Shown here in pieces: positions 1 through 13,627 of a stretch of 64,000 bases of DNA; positions within the stretch are counted from its first letter, which is position 1, and each line of letters opens with the position of its first letter. The notes under the pieces are model-generated. The model was not told where the DNA came from, made no database searches, and saw only the letters and a program-made list of their open reading frames with translations. The translations under genes were made by a program, and so were the position numbers. The DNA is from Syngnathus acus. Its lineage: Eukaryota; Chordata; Actinopteri; Syngnathiformes; Syngnathidae. The stretch lies in contig NC_051087.1 of the NCBI RefSeq assembly GCF_901709675.1, positions 6,682,319 to 6,746,318 of the forward strand. Direction: 5' to 3'.

Positions 1-1887
1 CCGAGCATCAAGAAGACAAAGACAAGGTGGGGAAACTGCTGAATTTCCCATCTTTCAATGAAACTCCTGCCGATTGTCATGTTTTTTTATATATATTACT
101 AATTCCAAATGGAAAGGTGAATGTTCAATGGGAGCAAGGAACTTAAGTTTCTCCTCATTGTAACAAACACCAAGTGTGCAGTGAGCAAGTTAGTTAACAG
201 CTTTGTTCTGTCTCTCTCTCTCTCTCTCCTGACTCCCCCTTTCAACCTTGACCCCCAACTATATGTGTACTTGTGTTCCAAACACCATTTGTAGAAACAC
301 ACGTGGGGTGATTTTGGCGGAAAGATTGATAGTGAGGTGTGGAAGGCAAGTATCATGCATTCAATGAGCCTTATTGCCACCCCAAACTGAATGTGTGGAT
401 AAATGATGCTCGCCATTAACTGCCTGGACAGCATGTGCGGGCTAAAGCGCTAACATCAACCGGCCGAGCACAGCATTGTGTCATACGCTTGATGAGCAGA
501 AGCGTCTCGTGGCTGCTTCAGCAACACACCGAACCAACGTGTGTCTTTCTTGTCTGTTCACTTAACCTTCCTGCTGCATAGACATGAATGTGTTGACACA
601 GACTGTTTTCACATATTACGCAAACTGCCTTTACTTGATGCCTGAGCATGTCCTTGCACATATAAGCGCACCATTGCCATCACTCCATCCAACCAGAGCA
701 CTATGGATGCATGCTGGTATGTCGTGTTTAACCATTTGTCCTTTTAGCCCTTCTCCCACATGCACACACAAGATTTTTTGGCCAAGTATTCCACATACAT
801 TAAATTGCATTAAGATCAGCACACTGTAAATTAGGGGTGGAGCAGACAGACAATTTGACGCATTGACTTTAGCACTCTGAAGTGTCAGTTTGAGCTTGAA
901 GTTGATTTGGACATTTTGCGTTTAACAAGTCTATATAAATGATTTGAGTAAAAATGAGACTGGGAGCCCAACAAAGGCAACCATCAACTATCCAACCCAA
1001 CTAATGTTTTGCTCAATCTGTTGGAATTTATGGCGCTTTTTCATTGACACCAATACGACGAGTAAAAATGTGAGAAAAATTTGCTGAGTAAAAATGTCCA
1101 AGAACATACAGGCTTTTCTTTTGCTGCATAAGTGCCACCTACAGTTCATACCAAAAAAGAAAGTGGGGGTGAAGGCAGAATAGATTATGGCTATGTGTCC
1201 AAGTTTGACATTTATTAGCCTACCAGAACTTTTCTAATGAGGTTTGGGAACAGCCAGAGCGGTACGAAGTGGTGTGCCTTTATGATGACGGAAAGTACAA
1301 AAAGCAAAAAGTTTTTTTTTTCCCCCCAGCGCTTTAGTGCTTTGCTAACTTTTATACACTCGAGGGATAAATGGAACTAAGCATATGCAGTACATCGGTT
1401 TATTAGCGCTGAGCTCCTTCCTCTGGAAGGAGAGGAATAAAGATTAGCTGAATTAAAACAGAACATATGGCGTATGAATGAGAGGTAGCGATAAAGTAGG
1501 AAGAGTTGAGGTTACAGGGAGAAGAGAAAGTGAGGGCGGAGGACTTTGAATCAACTGTCCAGAGCAATGGTAGGTGTGGTGAGATGGCAAAAAAATGGAC
1601 CGGACAGGTGGAGAAAAGAGTCTGGCGTATTATGTGAAAGCAAATCTTCTGCTTGGATGGCGGGGAAACTTTGAGTCAGTGGTGAGGCATTGGCACTGAA
1701 GCGAAGAACAGGAAAAACACAACATAAAAATCGTTGACTCAGGCTTTTACAATTCATGCACCTGAGGGTCAAGGATAATGACCTCAGCGCGCAATATTAG
1801 TGGTTCCATGTGTGAAGGGGGCTTTAAGGTCTTATGTGTGTTTTGCTTGTTTTCCTACATTCTGACGATATTGTTTATACACACCAG
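1..1887 (+). other. apbb2 intron (5' edge of window)
   Basis: No exon of the WW or acidic region could be recognised before the acceptor at 1886-1887. The stretch is non-coding, has a short (TC)n run near 212-228, and is inferred to be intron because the 1888 exon starts in mid-protein. Confidence 0.7.
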
Positions 1888-4800
1888 GACTTGCAAGCGG
1901 CCACGGTGAACCCTGACCCCAGTTTAAAGGAGTTTGAGGGTGCAACGCTTCGCTATGCATCATTAAAGTTAAGGTAAATTGACATTACTTTGTGCAACCT
2001 CCCTCACATAGTTTTAAATTATTTTCTTGTGACTCAATTACCTGATGCTCCAACTACATCTGGTTAGTTTCTCCTATCTGCTGTTTAATCACTGTTAAAT
2101 AACTTCCGATGAAGCAGGAAATTTACTCTCCCAATCAGGAAATGGATGTCTGTTAGTGTAATGACTTCTCTGTTAAATTAGTGTTCAGTGGAGCGAATGG
2201 TCGCCACAGCAACACTACATCGTCACTATATTCCATATCTGCTTTTGACGTTTATTGCAGAAACCGTCCAGCAGTGGAAGAAGACGACTCCAGCAGTGGC
2301 AACAGTGACCCACAATCAAAGGTAAAGACTCAGAAATAGTTTGACTTGTCTGTGTTGGAGGCATTCGACACAAGTTCGATAGCACAACCTAGTGGTCAGG
2401 AAGTGCAGTGGCGCCACTTGCTTTCCTGTCTGCATTTCTTTGCTCTCTGAGAACGGAAAAATACTGACGTTATTATGACGTAGTCTGAGGCCGGTTTGAA
2501 ATGTGATTAGTTGAACAAACAGACACATTGCTAATAATGTTCAGCACTACTGACTCTGAAGCCATGACAGCATATTTGGCCAAAGGTCAACACTACAAGT
2601 ATGCATGCAGAATCTCTTCTGCGATTAAATCCATTATTTAATTTTTTTCTAGATAATGAGCTACACATTTGTGGTGGCATGACAGAGGAAAATCGACAAA
2701 TGTCAGTTTGAGTTTAACTCGTTTTGATGTCCTGTCATCGTTTCAAACCAAACCGATTTGCCTTCCAAGGAAAAACACAAGCCTCACAGTGGTCTGTCTG
2801 GTCTGGTCAACAAATGAGGGCTTGAATGATGAACGTGTGCGTCCTTGGGCAGAGAACAAGTCAACACAGTGCGATTTGAAGGAGGTTACTCTATGAAGAG
2901 CACGATCAGGATTATAAATCGGGGTTATTTGCTCTCCTCTAATACTGGTCTGTGGATCATATGCTTATTGGAAAGACAACGAGCGCCTCCTGCTGGCTAT
3001 GGTGCTGCACTGCCTCCCCTGCTTCAAATGCAGAGTCACTATGCAGTGACATTCAGACGTCATAAATTTAAAGGTGAATTTTTTTTTGTATGGCACTCAT
3101 CCTGGAGCTCATTAGCATGTACAGGTATTATTAATATAGTCACATCCCAAGACTCATCCTACTGACTTGGGAGCCTTTTTGTTTTGCAAATATGAGCCTG
3201 TCTTTATAGCCTGTGTACCTGCAATGAGTGTTGGAGTTAAGAGTGAGCCAGACACTCAACAGGCCCACTCACCCAAACATCCCTGAATAGAAAATGTAGA
3301 GTGGACTATGTGTTCCATAAATAAAACACATTGCTCTACTTTACAATCTGGGTCAGCCAGTGCACACTTTGCTCAATCTTCATATGGTACATCTGTTGCG
3401 TTTGCGTTTTTATCTTGTACCTCTTCTGTCTCAAGAGATGCTTGCTCTTGTATGTTGACAGCTGTCGGGCACATTTTAAATGTTAATTGCTCCAGATAAT
3501 CCAGAGAAGAATTGCAAGGCGGTCATCTCTATTGTTTGGGATCGTGACTATTTGTTGGATTGGGTTGGACAAGGTGACAGAGTCCTGTCTGAAAGGGCAA
3601 TAAATATTTGATGGCGACGCGGCTCGCTCTGTTTGCTGTCTCCTATCTGTTTCAACCAAGATTAACATTTGTCTCTGTCTGATTACATTGTGAATTGACA
3701 TCATTTGCGTCAGCGTTTGTTACAACTATCAAAGGGAATGCAAATATGAAAGGTTAGCGCATGCCACTATGTCCTATTTTAAAATAAACTTTTGAAATAA
3801 ATTCACTCTGTCAGGTATGTCGACATGGTCGTTTTTCTCGCTGGATGATAATTACTATACATGCACTACTTTTGGAGTTTTATGATCTTAACATGTCTTG
3901 AAACTAACTAGTGGAATTGATGGCGTGGTAATTAAGTCCTCAAGTGAAAAATGTCTCTTAAGTCTCATTAGTGCACATGAATAAAACATTTTATCATTAA
4001 AAATGCAATATTTCCAATAAATTAATGTTTTTTTGACGATGAATAAAAGACCCTCACGGATTAATGAATTTACCCGTGACACGTGACTCCATTTACAGAA
4101 ATGTGACCTTTTGTTTTAACATGATGTATGTACATTAAAGTCATCTTATTTCTCCTTGTTTGTGTGCATCTCAGTGTTTTGCAGTCCGCTCTCTGGGATG
4201 GGTGGAAATGGCCGAGGAGGACTTGGCCCCTGGCAAGAGCAGCGTGGCTGTAAACAACTGCATACGACAGCTGTCCTACTCTAAAAATGACATCCGAGAC
4301 ACAGTCGGCATCTGGGGCGAGGTGAGGGAGCTTGTCAAATGTTTTGTGGCACTTTTATATCCACATTGAGAGCCAGACAAATGAAGTGACGTAATGTAAA
4401 GAAGGTCTTCCTCCATCCAGGTCCTGTAGCTGCCACTGCTTGTGAACGCTTATACTGCATGCCTTATAAATGTGTGTGTTCATGTGTGTAGGGGAAGGAC
4501 ATGTACCTCTTGCTGGAGAATAATATGTTGAACCTGGTGGACCCGATGGACCGCAGTGTCCTTCACTCTCAGCCAATCGCCAGTATCCGCGTCTGGGGTG
4601 TGGGCCGCGATAATGGCAGGTAGGTTACCGTGGCAACGCAAGAGCAACCTATAGCAAACCCATGCTCTAATATTTCCTAATACCGTGTTTTCCTAGTGGT
4701 GTTCCTTTGTTGCATATCTTCTCAAGGTTTTAGTAGTTAACTAATAAAGCAAGGTCGGGAAATAATTGACATAGGGACTTGATGAAAATTCATTTCGTTA

Positions 4801-7800
4801 TGACAAAGCGTTGTGTGAAAGGAAAGGCGGAATTACCGTTTTAATTATTTATCACAGAAAGACACCACAGACCAGCTGCCCTTCCTTCACTTTCACCTCT
4901 TTGTTCATTGCTGACAGAAGATAACCACTAGAGGGTGCTGTGTCCCACAGGACGACACTAACTGTATTTGACAATCTGCCAATTAATTCAGTAATAAAAA
5001 AGGGATATAGAAAACAAAGGACAATAACAGAGGGCAGCTTTGTGTAAAGCAAAGATTTGAGGGTATTTCGCAGGCCAAAGGTTCTGACCTCAGAATTGAT
5101 TTGATTTATGTGGCCGACTTGTTAAACGATATCAAAATAGCACATTTCCTTTCTCTTTTTGCATTGATTTGTGGTTTTGAAAATACTGTACAATGGTTTC
5201 CATGAAAAAACTAATGTTTGTGAGCACCATAAATATTGTTATCCTACTAAAGGAAAGCAATGTATGAATTTGAATAATGTACCAAATCCCCAGAACCAAA
5301 GAAATGTAAAGTGATGTTTAAACACATAACAACTCTTAAAACAGTTCGCATTTAAAACAAAAGCAAACAATAACTCAAATAAAATACTATTAAATTCACA
5401 TAAACTCATCAGGCCTACATTTCAGTACAAATTGTATTTTGCAATTAAAAAAAAAAAAGGGCTGACAAACTTTAACTTTTAATGTGTTTGTTTTGAACTA
5501 CGATAAGAACATAATATTGTCTCTCACGGTTCCTGACCATTTTTAGAGAACTACTCCCTCACACGGGGAAAAAATCCAGTGCAGATGCTCAGATTGCGCA
5601 ATAGCTCAAAAGATTTAATTCACAAATTTTGGCAGCCGGCCATTTTCCCCAATTTATAACTGATTAATTTGTGCATTGCCGTTACAGTAAAAAAGGCACT
5701 GGGGTTTTCATGCTGTCATGGCAACATTGCCACCACACTCACACGACTGCAGAGAACACACATACACACACATTCTAACACACACACACACAATTCAAAG
5801 GCGTGAGAGAAATCGACCTTGTGCTCCGTACGTTCTTAACCTTTATTTGTAGAATTCTTATTTGGAGAAGTGATAACATCTCAGTCAACTGCATCAGAGG
5901 GAGGAGGAAGAGGCGGCTCGGAAGGGAAAGATAGGGGAGGGGGTTGACTGAAGAAAGGGAGAGGGGGATGAGGCTGAAAGAGGGGGGGAGGTCTGCTTTA
6001 CTACTCACTGGGTCTGCAGCATGCAGACACTCATAAGCAGAGCATCTCAAAGATTTCTTCCTAAAACAGGGGAACAAAACCACTGTGAGTATTCTTATCT
6101 ACATTCTTGTTTTTTTATTTTATAAAATAGTAGTAGGGGCCAAAATGAGCAGACCAGATGGAGAGTTACTGTGCATGTAGGTCTTTTTGTTCTTAAAGGA
6201 ACTTGTACTCAATGAGATCTGTTGCTATGAGAGATGCAAGCCATTACGGTTGTAAATATTTTATTTTCATTCAAAACAAAGTGTGTGTTCTCTGTATCAG
6301 CTGCCACTCCTCCCACGGACCACTAAACTCATTCTCGCAATAGAAATGACCCTTGACATTTTTAGGAGCATTGGCATGAGATGATGGGACTGTATTGGAT
6401 ATTAGACACCTGAGTGATTCAAGTGAACCTTGTCTTTGTCTATGTTCTCCTCTCCCGACTCAGCTCTTCTACATTTATATAAATGGGCTTGCATCAAAAG
6501 CTCCCTTTGGCACCATTCTTCCTTCTCACTGAACAACTTTATTCCAGAGGATTTTCATGTTTTGCTTGTAAATTTCTCCGATTGATTTTTCCTCTCATGA
6601 CGTGTTTTCACAGGCTCGGATTTATTTGTTGTTCACTGGGTTTGCTTGTTCACAACTTTTTGGGAATTATTTTTTACAATGAGTTTCTAGGGTGCTACGA
6701 CATATGGATAGTACATGTACAAATGCAGTAAAGGAAACATAAAAAAATGTGTTAAATTAAACAACCAAGTAAATACTTTGCTTGTTTGACTACTTTTAAA
6801 ACCAAAAACCTCTGAGCAGTCCTCGCCCCAGCTTGACCCATGTTGTCATGGTAACAGAAGCCATACAATGCATTCGCCCCATAGCCAAGACGTTTCAACA
6901 AGTATTATTTATCAGATGTTATTCATTCTTTTTCATTTTTGTCTTTATGCGAGAAACCAGCTCAGTGGCCTAGTGGTAGAGTGTCCGCCCTGAGACTGGA
7001 AGGTTGTGGGTTCAAACCCCGGCCGGGTCATACCAAAGACTATAAAAATGGGACCCATTGCCTCCCTGCTTGGCACTCAGCATTAAGGGTTGGAATTGGG
7101 GGGTTAGATCACCAACTGATTCCCGAGCGCGGCACCGCTGCTGCTCACTGCTCCCCTCTCCCCCAGGGGATGGATTAAAATCACACGGGGATGGGTTAAA
7201 TGCAGAGGACAAATTTCACCACACCCAGGTGTGTGTGTGTGACGATCATTGGGACTTTAATCTTTAATAACGGGCGACTTATTATTAAGACATTATCTTA
7301 TAAAATAAAAGTATCCCCTATAAAAGTTTAAAAAGAAGTTTAAAAGATTTGAACTAAATGTGATCACGGTCAGAAGCTGCTATAAAGTTGCATGTGCTGA
7401 TTCAAACTATTTTAAGATTCAAATGTTAACATCTGGACGCTTTTTGTCTGTCAGCTCTCATGATGATTAGTAATTTAAAAACTCTTTATCTTCTACTAAC
7501 CTTTTGGCTTTCCCTCCCGGCTTCCGTGGATACAGAGAGAGGTAATCGCATTCCTCTTCTCTTCTTTTGCATCTCAATATCATCTTTGTCATTTCTTATT
7601 GTTTCATTTCCTCTGCGCCTCTTCAAAATGACTGTGTATGAAACAAACACATTGGAGACATCAAGGAAATGAGGGTGACCCCCTTGTGTCCTTTTCTGCC
7701 TACAAGCATGTTTTTGCAGTATGCACACAGACAGAGAGGAATGAAAAGATCACCCCCGAGGAGCCAGACTCTTTCTGCTTGTTAACGGGCAGATTTGTGT

Positions 7801-10800
7801 TTCCGCTGTCGTCAAACGAACTGAGAAAAAAAAAAAAAAAAGAAAACCTCCAAGGAGGTTATTGCAGTGTAGCCTTCTTGAGTAAATGTCTTGGCATGTT
7901 TGTGAATTTCATGCTGTTTTTTCTCAGTAGTGGTCCAATTCCTTGCTCGCTCCTTCCTGTTGCCTTATGATCATCTATTCCCTCTTTTCAGTTCTGCCGT
8001 CTTACTTTATTCATCTCGCTCACGTCATGCTGCGTTATCGATCTTTACCAGGGTGGTGTGTTTGTGTAATTTTCAGACCAATAACAGTCAATAAAATAGC
8101 AAAAGCATTACAACCTTTTTTTTTATCAACACTTAGGCCTACTATGCGGTTGTATTTTAATGTTTTGATGGTAATACTTGGTGTGGTGGCACTTTGTGTA
8201 AACAATTGCAAACTACTAACTTAGAAACTGGATTGTTACCCAAGCCCTCTCTTAGATCCTTTGACCTCAATAATCTTGATTAATTCAAAATCTTAGAAGG
8301 TCCTCCTAGTAGAATGGAAGCACTTAGAACTCAAGTGGAAGAAATTCATTTCATCATTCATTTTTGCCTCCTGTACGTGTGATATGTTTCTTGTTTGACT
8401 GGCGCTCACAAAATTACTGTACTATTTTCTTCGCAGGGATTTTGCATACGTGGCACGAGATAAAAATACAAGGATTCTAAAATGTCACGTGTTCCGCTGT
8501 GACACGCCCGCCAAAGCTATTGCCACCAGCCTCCATGAGATCTGCTCCCGGGTAAGACAAGGCATATCTTTTTTTATTCTCTTTAATTCTGTAGAATGCC
8601 AGCTAAACATATGTTTTTTTTGTATATATAATAAAGAGATTAAGAAAGTACTGCATTCGCCCTCCTCACCATTTCTTCACCACATCCCTCAACCACATTC
8701 AGATTATGACGGAGCGAAAGAATGCCAAAGCGATGGCAGGAGGCTCTCTCCATGACCGGATTCAGGCAGGACTCGATCTCCCTTTACAAGGTTGGCAACT
8801 CACCATTTAAAATGCAATTCAAACCAAGCAAATTATTCAAATACTATTTAATTATTTTTTTCTTTTGGGCAGAATTCCCCACACCAAAGACTGAGTTGGT
8901 TCAAAAGTTTCAGGTGCTCTACCTCGGAATGATGCCTGTTGCCAGACCCATAGGTAGGTCGTTATCCAACCCATAATAAATAACTGTATTAAAAAAATTA
9001 ATAATGGGAAAATTTGGAGAACAGGACAAATATTAAGAGTCAGTTTGCATTTGTACTAAAAAAGTGACTTATGCTTCTCATCACAGGCATGGACATTCTA
9101 AATGGCGCAATAAGTAGTTTAGTTGGTTCTTCCAACAAAGAGGACTGGACTCCAGTGGCCCTCAACGTGGCCGATGCCACAGTCACCATCAGCAAAGACG
9201 AGGTCAGTTGCTCGTCTAATGAAAATTGAACAGCACCGCACATTAAAACAGCTTTATTCATTAAAAAAAATAACAGATTATGGATTTAAGCCGTAACACC
9301 CAAAGCTCATCTGCTCCAGTGGTCCGATTTATTAAGAGGTCACCTTTATTTATTTTTTTAAAACGTGACTATTGACAACATCTCACAACCAGGATGAAGA
9401 GGAAGTGCTGGTGGAGTGCCGTGTACGTTTCCTGTCATTCATGGGCGTGGGACACGACGTGCGTACATTCGCCTTCATCATGGACGCCGGAGGCCACCGC
9501 TTCGACTGTCATGTCTTCTGGTGCGAACCCAACGCCGGAAGTGTGTCTGAGGCTGTTCAGGCTGCTTGTATGGTAAGTTGTTGAAGATCCTCCGGGTATT
9601 GGGGAAATTGTGGCTCTCATGACAAAACGGGTTAATGGGTTCTTCCCTCAGCATACTACCCCAAGAAGTAATAAAATAGCTGTTCCGGAATTTTCCAAAC
9701 AAACACATCAATGAAAAAACGATGTACTTTTTCCCCGGGTGCCAGGTTGGCATTTTACAGTGTACAATGTACCAATGCACAATGAGGCTGTTAAAGTCAA
9801 GTTGCAAATGTTCTCTTTTTCAATTTAATATCAGGTAAGATTAACAGTTTTGTGGCCACTTTTGTTAAAAGGAGCTGTTGCAATTGCATACTTCAGACAT
9901 AGCCATGCCCCAATTTTGTGAGTTGGGTCTGAAAGGACAGGCTTTATGCCTCTCATGCACCAATTTGCTGCGTGAAAGTGGCTTATGCTGAAAATGGGAA
10001 GATAAAAAGTTATCTGCCTTGTAGGGCTTTTACTACATTCGATTTATAAAAAGAAAATGGAAGGGCTGCATTCGGGGTATTATGTGTGCACTCAAGTCAG
10101 GAGTGATGAATTACTTTAGATGCAAAGCACGAAAAAATGCAGCCGCCCTTGAAATAAGTTACAGACTTTGTTGATTTGTGATTAAGCGACATTAAAGACA
10201 TTTGGAATCTCCCTCCATCCAAGTTTCAAGCATATTTGTTACAAAGTAAAAAAAATTATTTCTGAGAAGAAAATATAACATTCAGGGAGGAACTAAATTA
10301 TCTATTGCACTCCCAGGACACTTGACATTATGTAGATAATGATGATGATTAGTAGTTTGGCTAGGGTGGCAGGGTGGGATGAAAGTACGTATATACTTTT
10401 TAAATTGGTTTACTAATTTAAAGACGTTGCATGAATAAAAAAAAGGAAAAAGTAGGTCAGGAAGGTAGTCATGCGAGAAAATGTGGGTCAGAAGAGGTCT
10501 TAAGGCAGAAAAGAGGTCAAAAAGAAAGGAGAAAAGGTCTAGCAAATAATGGACGCGAGGGATGTTTCAGCGAAAGTAATAAGGATGCAAAAATAAAAAG
10601 CAAAACCAAAGAAGAAAGGCAGGAAAAGAACCTGGGGAAAAAAATTAAATGGACATCCCCCTCCCCCCCACCTCCTGACATTTAACTGTGTGTATATATT
10701 TACAGTTTTTTTTATGTGCTCGAGGTTACAAACATCTGACCCTAAAATATATGACTTCCATGCACACTGAGATATTACACACTCAGAACAGGCACACACA

Positions 10801-11127
10801 CTTGCGCACTCACACTGGTCAACTAATCCACAATGACACGAGTCATCAGTCAGTCGTATTGATCAGCTTCCCCTTTAACACACAAATACACACTCGCTGG
10901 GCTGCGCTCTGCTGTCATATACACTCCGTTTGATTGACCCCTCCCCTTCCTCTCAGCTGCGGTATCAGAAGTGCTTGGTGGCACGGCCGCTTTCCCAGAA
11001 GGCCTGCGGCTCGTCACCGCCGGGCGACTCTGTGTCCCGCCGGGTCTCGACCAGCGTCAAGCGTGGCGTCCTCTCCCTCATCGACACCCTCAAACAGAAG
11101 CGACCCGTCACAGAGTTACCGCAGTGA
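1888..11127 (+). CDS. apbb2: Amyloid-beta precursor-binding family B member 2 (Fe65-like 1), C-terminal 390 residues
   Basis: Fe65-family adaptors bind the cytoplasmic tail of APP-family proteins through PTB2 and nuclear or membrane partners through PTB1. I joined ten coding exons by frame and GT-AG sites: 1888-1973, 2261-2321, 4175-4321, 4492-4619, 8437-8551, 8703-8790, 8873-8953, 9087-9202, 9393-9572 and 10957-11127. The phases agree throughout and give 390 codons plus TGA. PTB1 starts in the 4175 exon ([20 protein letters not shown]) and ends near the 8703 exon. PTB2 runs from [13 protein letters not shown] to [15 protein letters not shown]. The tail [16 protein letters not shown] is the APBB2 signature and separates it from APBB1 and APBB3. 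The exon at 8873 starts EFPTP, one residue shorter than the mammalian VDFPTP. The WW domain and N-terminus must lie upstream of the window. Which fish paralogue (a or b) it is cannot be told. Gene identity is near certain. Confidence 0.97.
4620..8436 (+). other. Large apbb2 intron holding a SINE
   Basis: This 3.8 kb intron interrupts PTB1 between VGRDNG and DFAYVAR. It carries X-box-like palindromes at 4624 and 6842, the SINE at about 6957-7268 and otherwise AT-rich unique sequence. No additional exon was seen. Confidence 0.85.
6957..7268 (+). mobile_element. tRNA-derived SINE
   Basis: The element opens with a tRNA-like head containing an RNA polymerase III A box, TGGCCTAGTGG at 6966-6976, and a B box, GGTTCAAACCC at 7009-7019, at the usual tRNA spacing. 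About 190 bp of unrelated body follows, then a short (GT)n tract and a 3' end reading GGGACTTTAATCTTTAA. The structure is that of a tRNA-head SINE inserted in sense orientation in an apbb2 intron. The head is not a functional tRNA gene because the cloverleaf is not maintained downstream. No convincing target-site duplication was found, so the ends are approximate. The family cannot be named without a repeat library. Confidence 0.85.
9573..10956 (+). other. Last apbb2 intron
   Basis: This is a non-coding stretch between the PTB2 exon ending EAVQAACM and the terminal exon. It is AT-rich with purine-rich and CA-rich patches and shows no recognisable element. Confidence 0.85.
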
Positions 11128-13090
11128 CCGGGAAAGCACCGAGCGCTACCGACTTCCCCCGGCCTTACCCTGCACCCGGTCACCATGGTAACTAACTACC
11201 CGCATCGCTGCAGAAAGTACCATGGATTCCTGTAACCATGGTAACACAGCCCCTCCGGAGTTTGGTCCTGTTTCACCCCCCCCCCCCCCCCCCCCCCCAA
11301 AAGCAAACCCCAAGACTCAATCATGCTCATCAGTGTGAGCGTATTTTCAATGTGAGACGGCAAATTGTGAACAGTGTACATAGAAGCGCCTCGCATCCCC
11401 CTCAGGACGGGGCAAGAAAGACGCCGCGGCGTCGATTAGCTGTCGTTATTGCACGTGCTGCAGCATGACCTCGCACACTCGGCCAAGCTTGTTTCCACCC
11501 ACCTCGTCAGCGTTTGATGGCGCATCACCGATAGACATCAGTTCCACATAGACATCATCTCGAGCACTGAATTATACGTCACCGCCCATTTGGGTGTGGA
11601 AAGAGTTGGAGAGATGCAGTTATAGTCTGTCATGCTAAATAAAATGGCAGATTAATTGATGGGATAATCGATTCTAAAAATATTTGATAGTAGTCTGTCT
11701 GCCTCATCCAATATGGCAAAAGCAAAGATTTTTCGTAGAAACGAGTCAACCTGCTACAGGCGCTGTCTATGTACTTATGTCTATGGTCTCCCCCTTGCTC
11801 TCACACCTAACAGGCCGAAGACTGTAAAAATGCGCTGGTTAAGGAAGTATGACCATGATGGCTCCAATGAACGAGGATGTGAATTAAAAAAAAAAAAAAA
11901 AAACATGCCTTCCTCGACATGATCCCGCATGAAACTTCCTTTCCTAAACAAATATTACACTAGAGGCAATACCAGTACACCACTGCTGCTTTTACATACT
12001 GAAGGAGTCCGAAAAGACAGATCGGCCAAACGGTCAAAAAACAAAACAAAAAAAACGAGCGGTGACTTGTCACCCGAATCGTCCCCTCACATACTCGCCA
12101 CTCGGATGATGACGGATGATAGCCATAATGGTGGAGGACGCACGAGACTGAGTGGGGTGACAGAGAGACTGCTGCTTTTGCACCCGGCAAACGTGGGCTT
12201 GCTACTGCTGCTGGAAGACGTGCTGCTCAGTGTCAGGACCCCAGCAATGTGCTTTTATACTTGTTGCTGTCATTTTATTCATATTGTGAGAAGGAAAAAG
12301 AAAAAAGCAAATCCCACTTTTTTTTTTTTAAGTGTTTTGACTTAGGCCATGCAACACATGCTATGAGAAATGAGCACATTCTTCCCATTGCCATTTTTTT
12401 TGTCTGATTGAAATGTGAAATGTATGTACATAGTCTCCATGTAAGGTAACATTTGCCGTTTATTGTTGTCATAAGCTATTCCTTTCATTTTGAATGCCTT
12501 ATTTTATTTTATTGATTGCCTTTTATTTCTTTTTTTTATTTTTAAGAACTCACCAAATGGCCAAAGTGTAAAATATAACTTGTAGATAAGAAAATGAGGA
12601 AAGCAAATAATGACTTTTTGGTCACAGTTGTCAATTAAGTTGACGCCTGATAAGCGATTATCTATGCATTCTTTTCATGGCAAGATTCATTACAAGGCCT
12701 TGCATGCCCCAGGACGACCGAGAGAAGATGTATGTACTGAATAGAAATATTTTTATTTTATTTATTCTATTTTATAAAGGTATATACTGATTTTATTCAT
12801 GGAGGCTGGTGAAGTCTCACTTTGACTTATTGTTTCAGTGCTCGCAACGCTCCAACAGGCTCCGCTTTGCAGTAAGGAAAAAAAAAAGTGCAACTATTAA
12901 CCAAGAGCTGGAAGTTCTCTGCTGGGGGAGGAGGAGGCTGCAGAGAACTCCCAGTGTCTCAAACAATAACAACAACACACACTCCATTTCCTGCCAATGG
13001 ATGTGTAGGCTCCTGTTTGCTGCTCACCGATTTGTACACATTATCAATGTAACCAATGGTGAGAATAAACAGCATCTTAAAATGGACTCA
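11128..13090 (+). other. apbb2: apbb2 3' UTR (putative)
   Basis: Sequence after the TGA has no long reading frame with coding character. It contains a 23-base poly(C) run at 11276-11298, two X-box-like palindromes at 11179 and 11232, several A-rich runs, and candidate poly(A) signals at about 11637 (AATAAA) and 13064-13069 (AATAAA). The distal signal would give a 3' UTR of about 1.95 kb. The end is inferred. Confidence 0.55.
11276..11298 (+). repeat. Poly(C) run, 23 bases
   Basis: An uninterrupted homopolymer of C lies in the apbb2 3' UTR. On the transcript it could bind poly(C)-binding proteins, and it is also a likely site of length error in the assembly. Confidence 0.9.
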
Positions 13091-13599
13091 TCTGTCTGCA
13101 TCTGATCTGCAACTTGACTGGTTATTTGCTCTCTGACCATGCTTGGAACACAAAACCTTGATCTAAAATCATCTTTCCTTGGTGAAATGAATGAAAATGT
13201 CAACAATTAGTTCCCAGCCCCACATTGTGCTCCTCTTGGTATGCTCGTCTTGGCCACCAGGGGACAGTATAATACATGTGTATGAAAAGTTGTATTGGTT
13301 GTTTGGAGGATAAAGAATGTATGCCAGCGGGTGTTATATTGTCTGTCTACATATGTGGCTGATTTTGTATTACTGCTAAATTATTTTACCACTAGAGTGA
13401 AAAGGCTAACTACAATGTCACCTGCAATGACACGTCCACTCTAAAGCATTTAATGGCAGCAAGCAACGGTCAGAGAGCTCTGGTGACAATGTGCATGATT
13501 ATGATAGTGAGAAATTACAATATGAGCAGTATTCATGTTTTCTTTTCAAATCCTGTTTCAACGTGACTGGCAAAATACATTTGTTGACATTTTAAATGA

Positions 13600-13605
13600 T
13601 TTATT
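13600..13605 (-). terminator. nsun7 poly(A) signal
   Basis: AATAAA on the minus strand lies about 22 bases after the nsun7 TAA (13628-13630). It would give a very short 3' UTR ending about 0.5 kb from the distal apbb2 poly(A) signal. Confidence 0.6.
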
Positions 13606-13627
13606 TTTGTTCATAATTACATAATTA

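Noticed and set aside
6957-7030. Possible tRNA gene
   Set aside because: A and B boxes are present, but the acceptor stem and cloverleaf are not maintained and a non-tRNA body follows, so it is the head of a SINE.
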